From an uncultured Flavobacteriales bacterium (GTDB lineage Bacteria > Bacteroidota > Bacteroidia > Flavobacteriales_D > Sanyastnellaceae), in contig CAJXOV010000139.1 of the NCBI GenBank assembly GCA_913057815.1, positions 1 to 6,327 on the forward strand: a stretch of 6,327 nucleotides of DNA, read 5' to 3'. Of the stretch, positions 6,287-6,327 are shown in pieces. The notes beneath the pieces are model-generated. The model was not told the origin of the DNA and did not search any database. It saw only the letters and a program-made list of their open reading frames with translations. Every line of letters starts with the position of its first letter. Position 1 is the stretch's first letter. The translations under genes and the position numbers were made by a program.

Positions 6287-6327
6287 CTGTCTCTTATACA
6301 CATCTGACGCTGCCGACGAATAGAGAG
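6287..6327 (-). other. Nextera adapter plus i5 index contamination (right end)
   Basis: Bases 6287-6305 (CTGTCTCTTATACACATCT) are the reverse complement of the Tn5 mosaic end. With 6306-6319 they make the full reverse complement of the Nextera i5-side adapter. Bases 6320-6327 (ATAGAGAG) are the reverse complement of CTCTCTAT, which I recall as Nextera i5 index 502. The last genomic base is 6286. Confidence 0.98.

Overview
This window is a short, clearly AT-rich contig that most likely comes from a Bacteroidota bacterium (Flavobacteriia- or Cytophagia-like). Three lines of evidence support this. There is a secreted beta-propeller protein ending in a type IX secretion (T9SS) sorting domain. There is a TPR-containing sensor histidine kinase with the 'SHDLKEP' H-box common in that phylum. 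Two upstream regions carry the Bacteroidota -7 promoter motif TAnnTTTG. Genus and species cannot be told from this window.

Both ends are not biological. Bases 1-38 and 6287-6327 are Illumina Nextera adapter, and they include what looks like i5 index CTCTCTAT. They form a perfect 38-bp inverted terminal repeat that could be mistaken for a transposon or linear-replicon end. They also graft artificial peptide tails onto the two truncated terminal genes. The true genomic insert is 39-6286.

Layout of the real insert: (1) 39-1839, minus strand: a membrane sensor histidine kinase with a signal peptide, a TPR array, one membrane segment, an H-box and the start of the ATPase domain. It is split by a one-base frameshift near 325-332 and cut by the contig end. 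(2) 1959-3624, minus strand: a compact three-gene cluster, in transcription order SRPBCC/AHSA1-like protein, WYL-domain DeoR/YafY-type regulator, and GyrI-like effector-binding protein. A Bacteroidota -7 promoter lies just upstream and a possible hairpin terminator downstream. (3) 3704-5167, minus strand: a secreted seven-repeat beta-propeller protein with a T9SS C-terminal domain, preceded by a good TTG/TAnnTTTG promoter. (4) 5323 to the right end, plus strand: a flavin amine oxidase-like FAD enzyme, divergent from the propeller gene and truncated in its C-terminal FAD-binding motif.

The only gene set that clearly looks functionally linked is the three-gene cluster. It combines a ligand-responsive repressor/activator with two proteins from small-molecule-binding folds, which suggests chemical sensing or handling; the ligand is unknown. 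I see no mobile element, CRISPR array, RNA gene or defence system. I do not see a convincing new biological system; the most consequential observations are the adapter ends and the frameshift. There is no non-coding stretch longer than about 155 bases.
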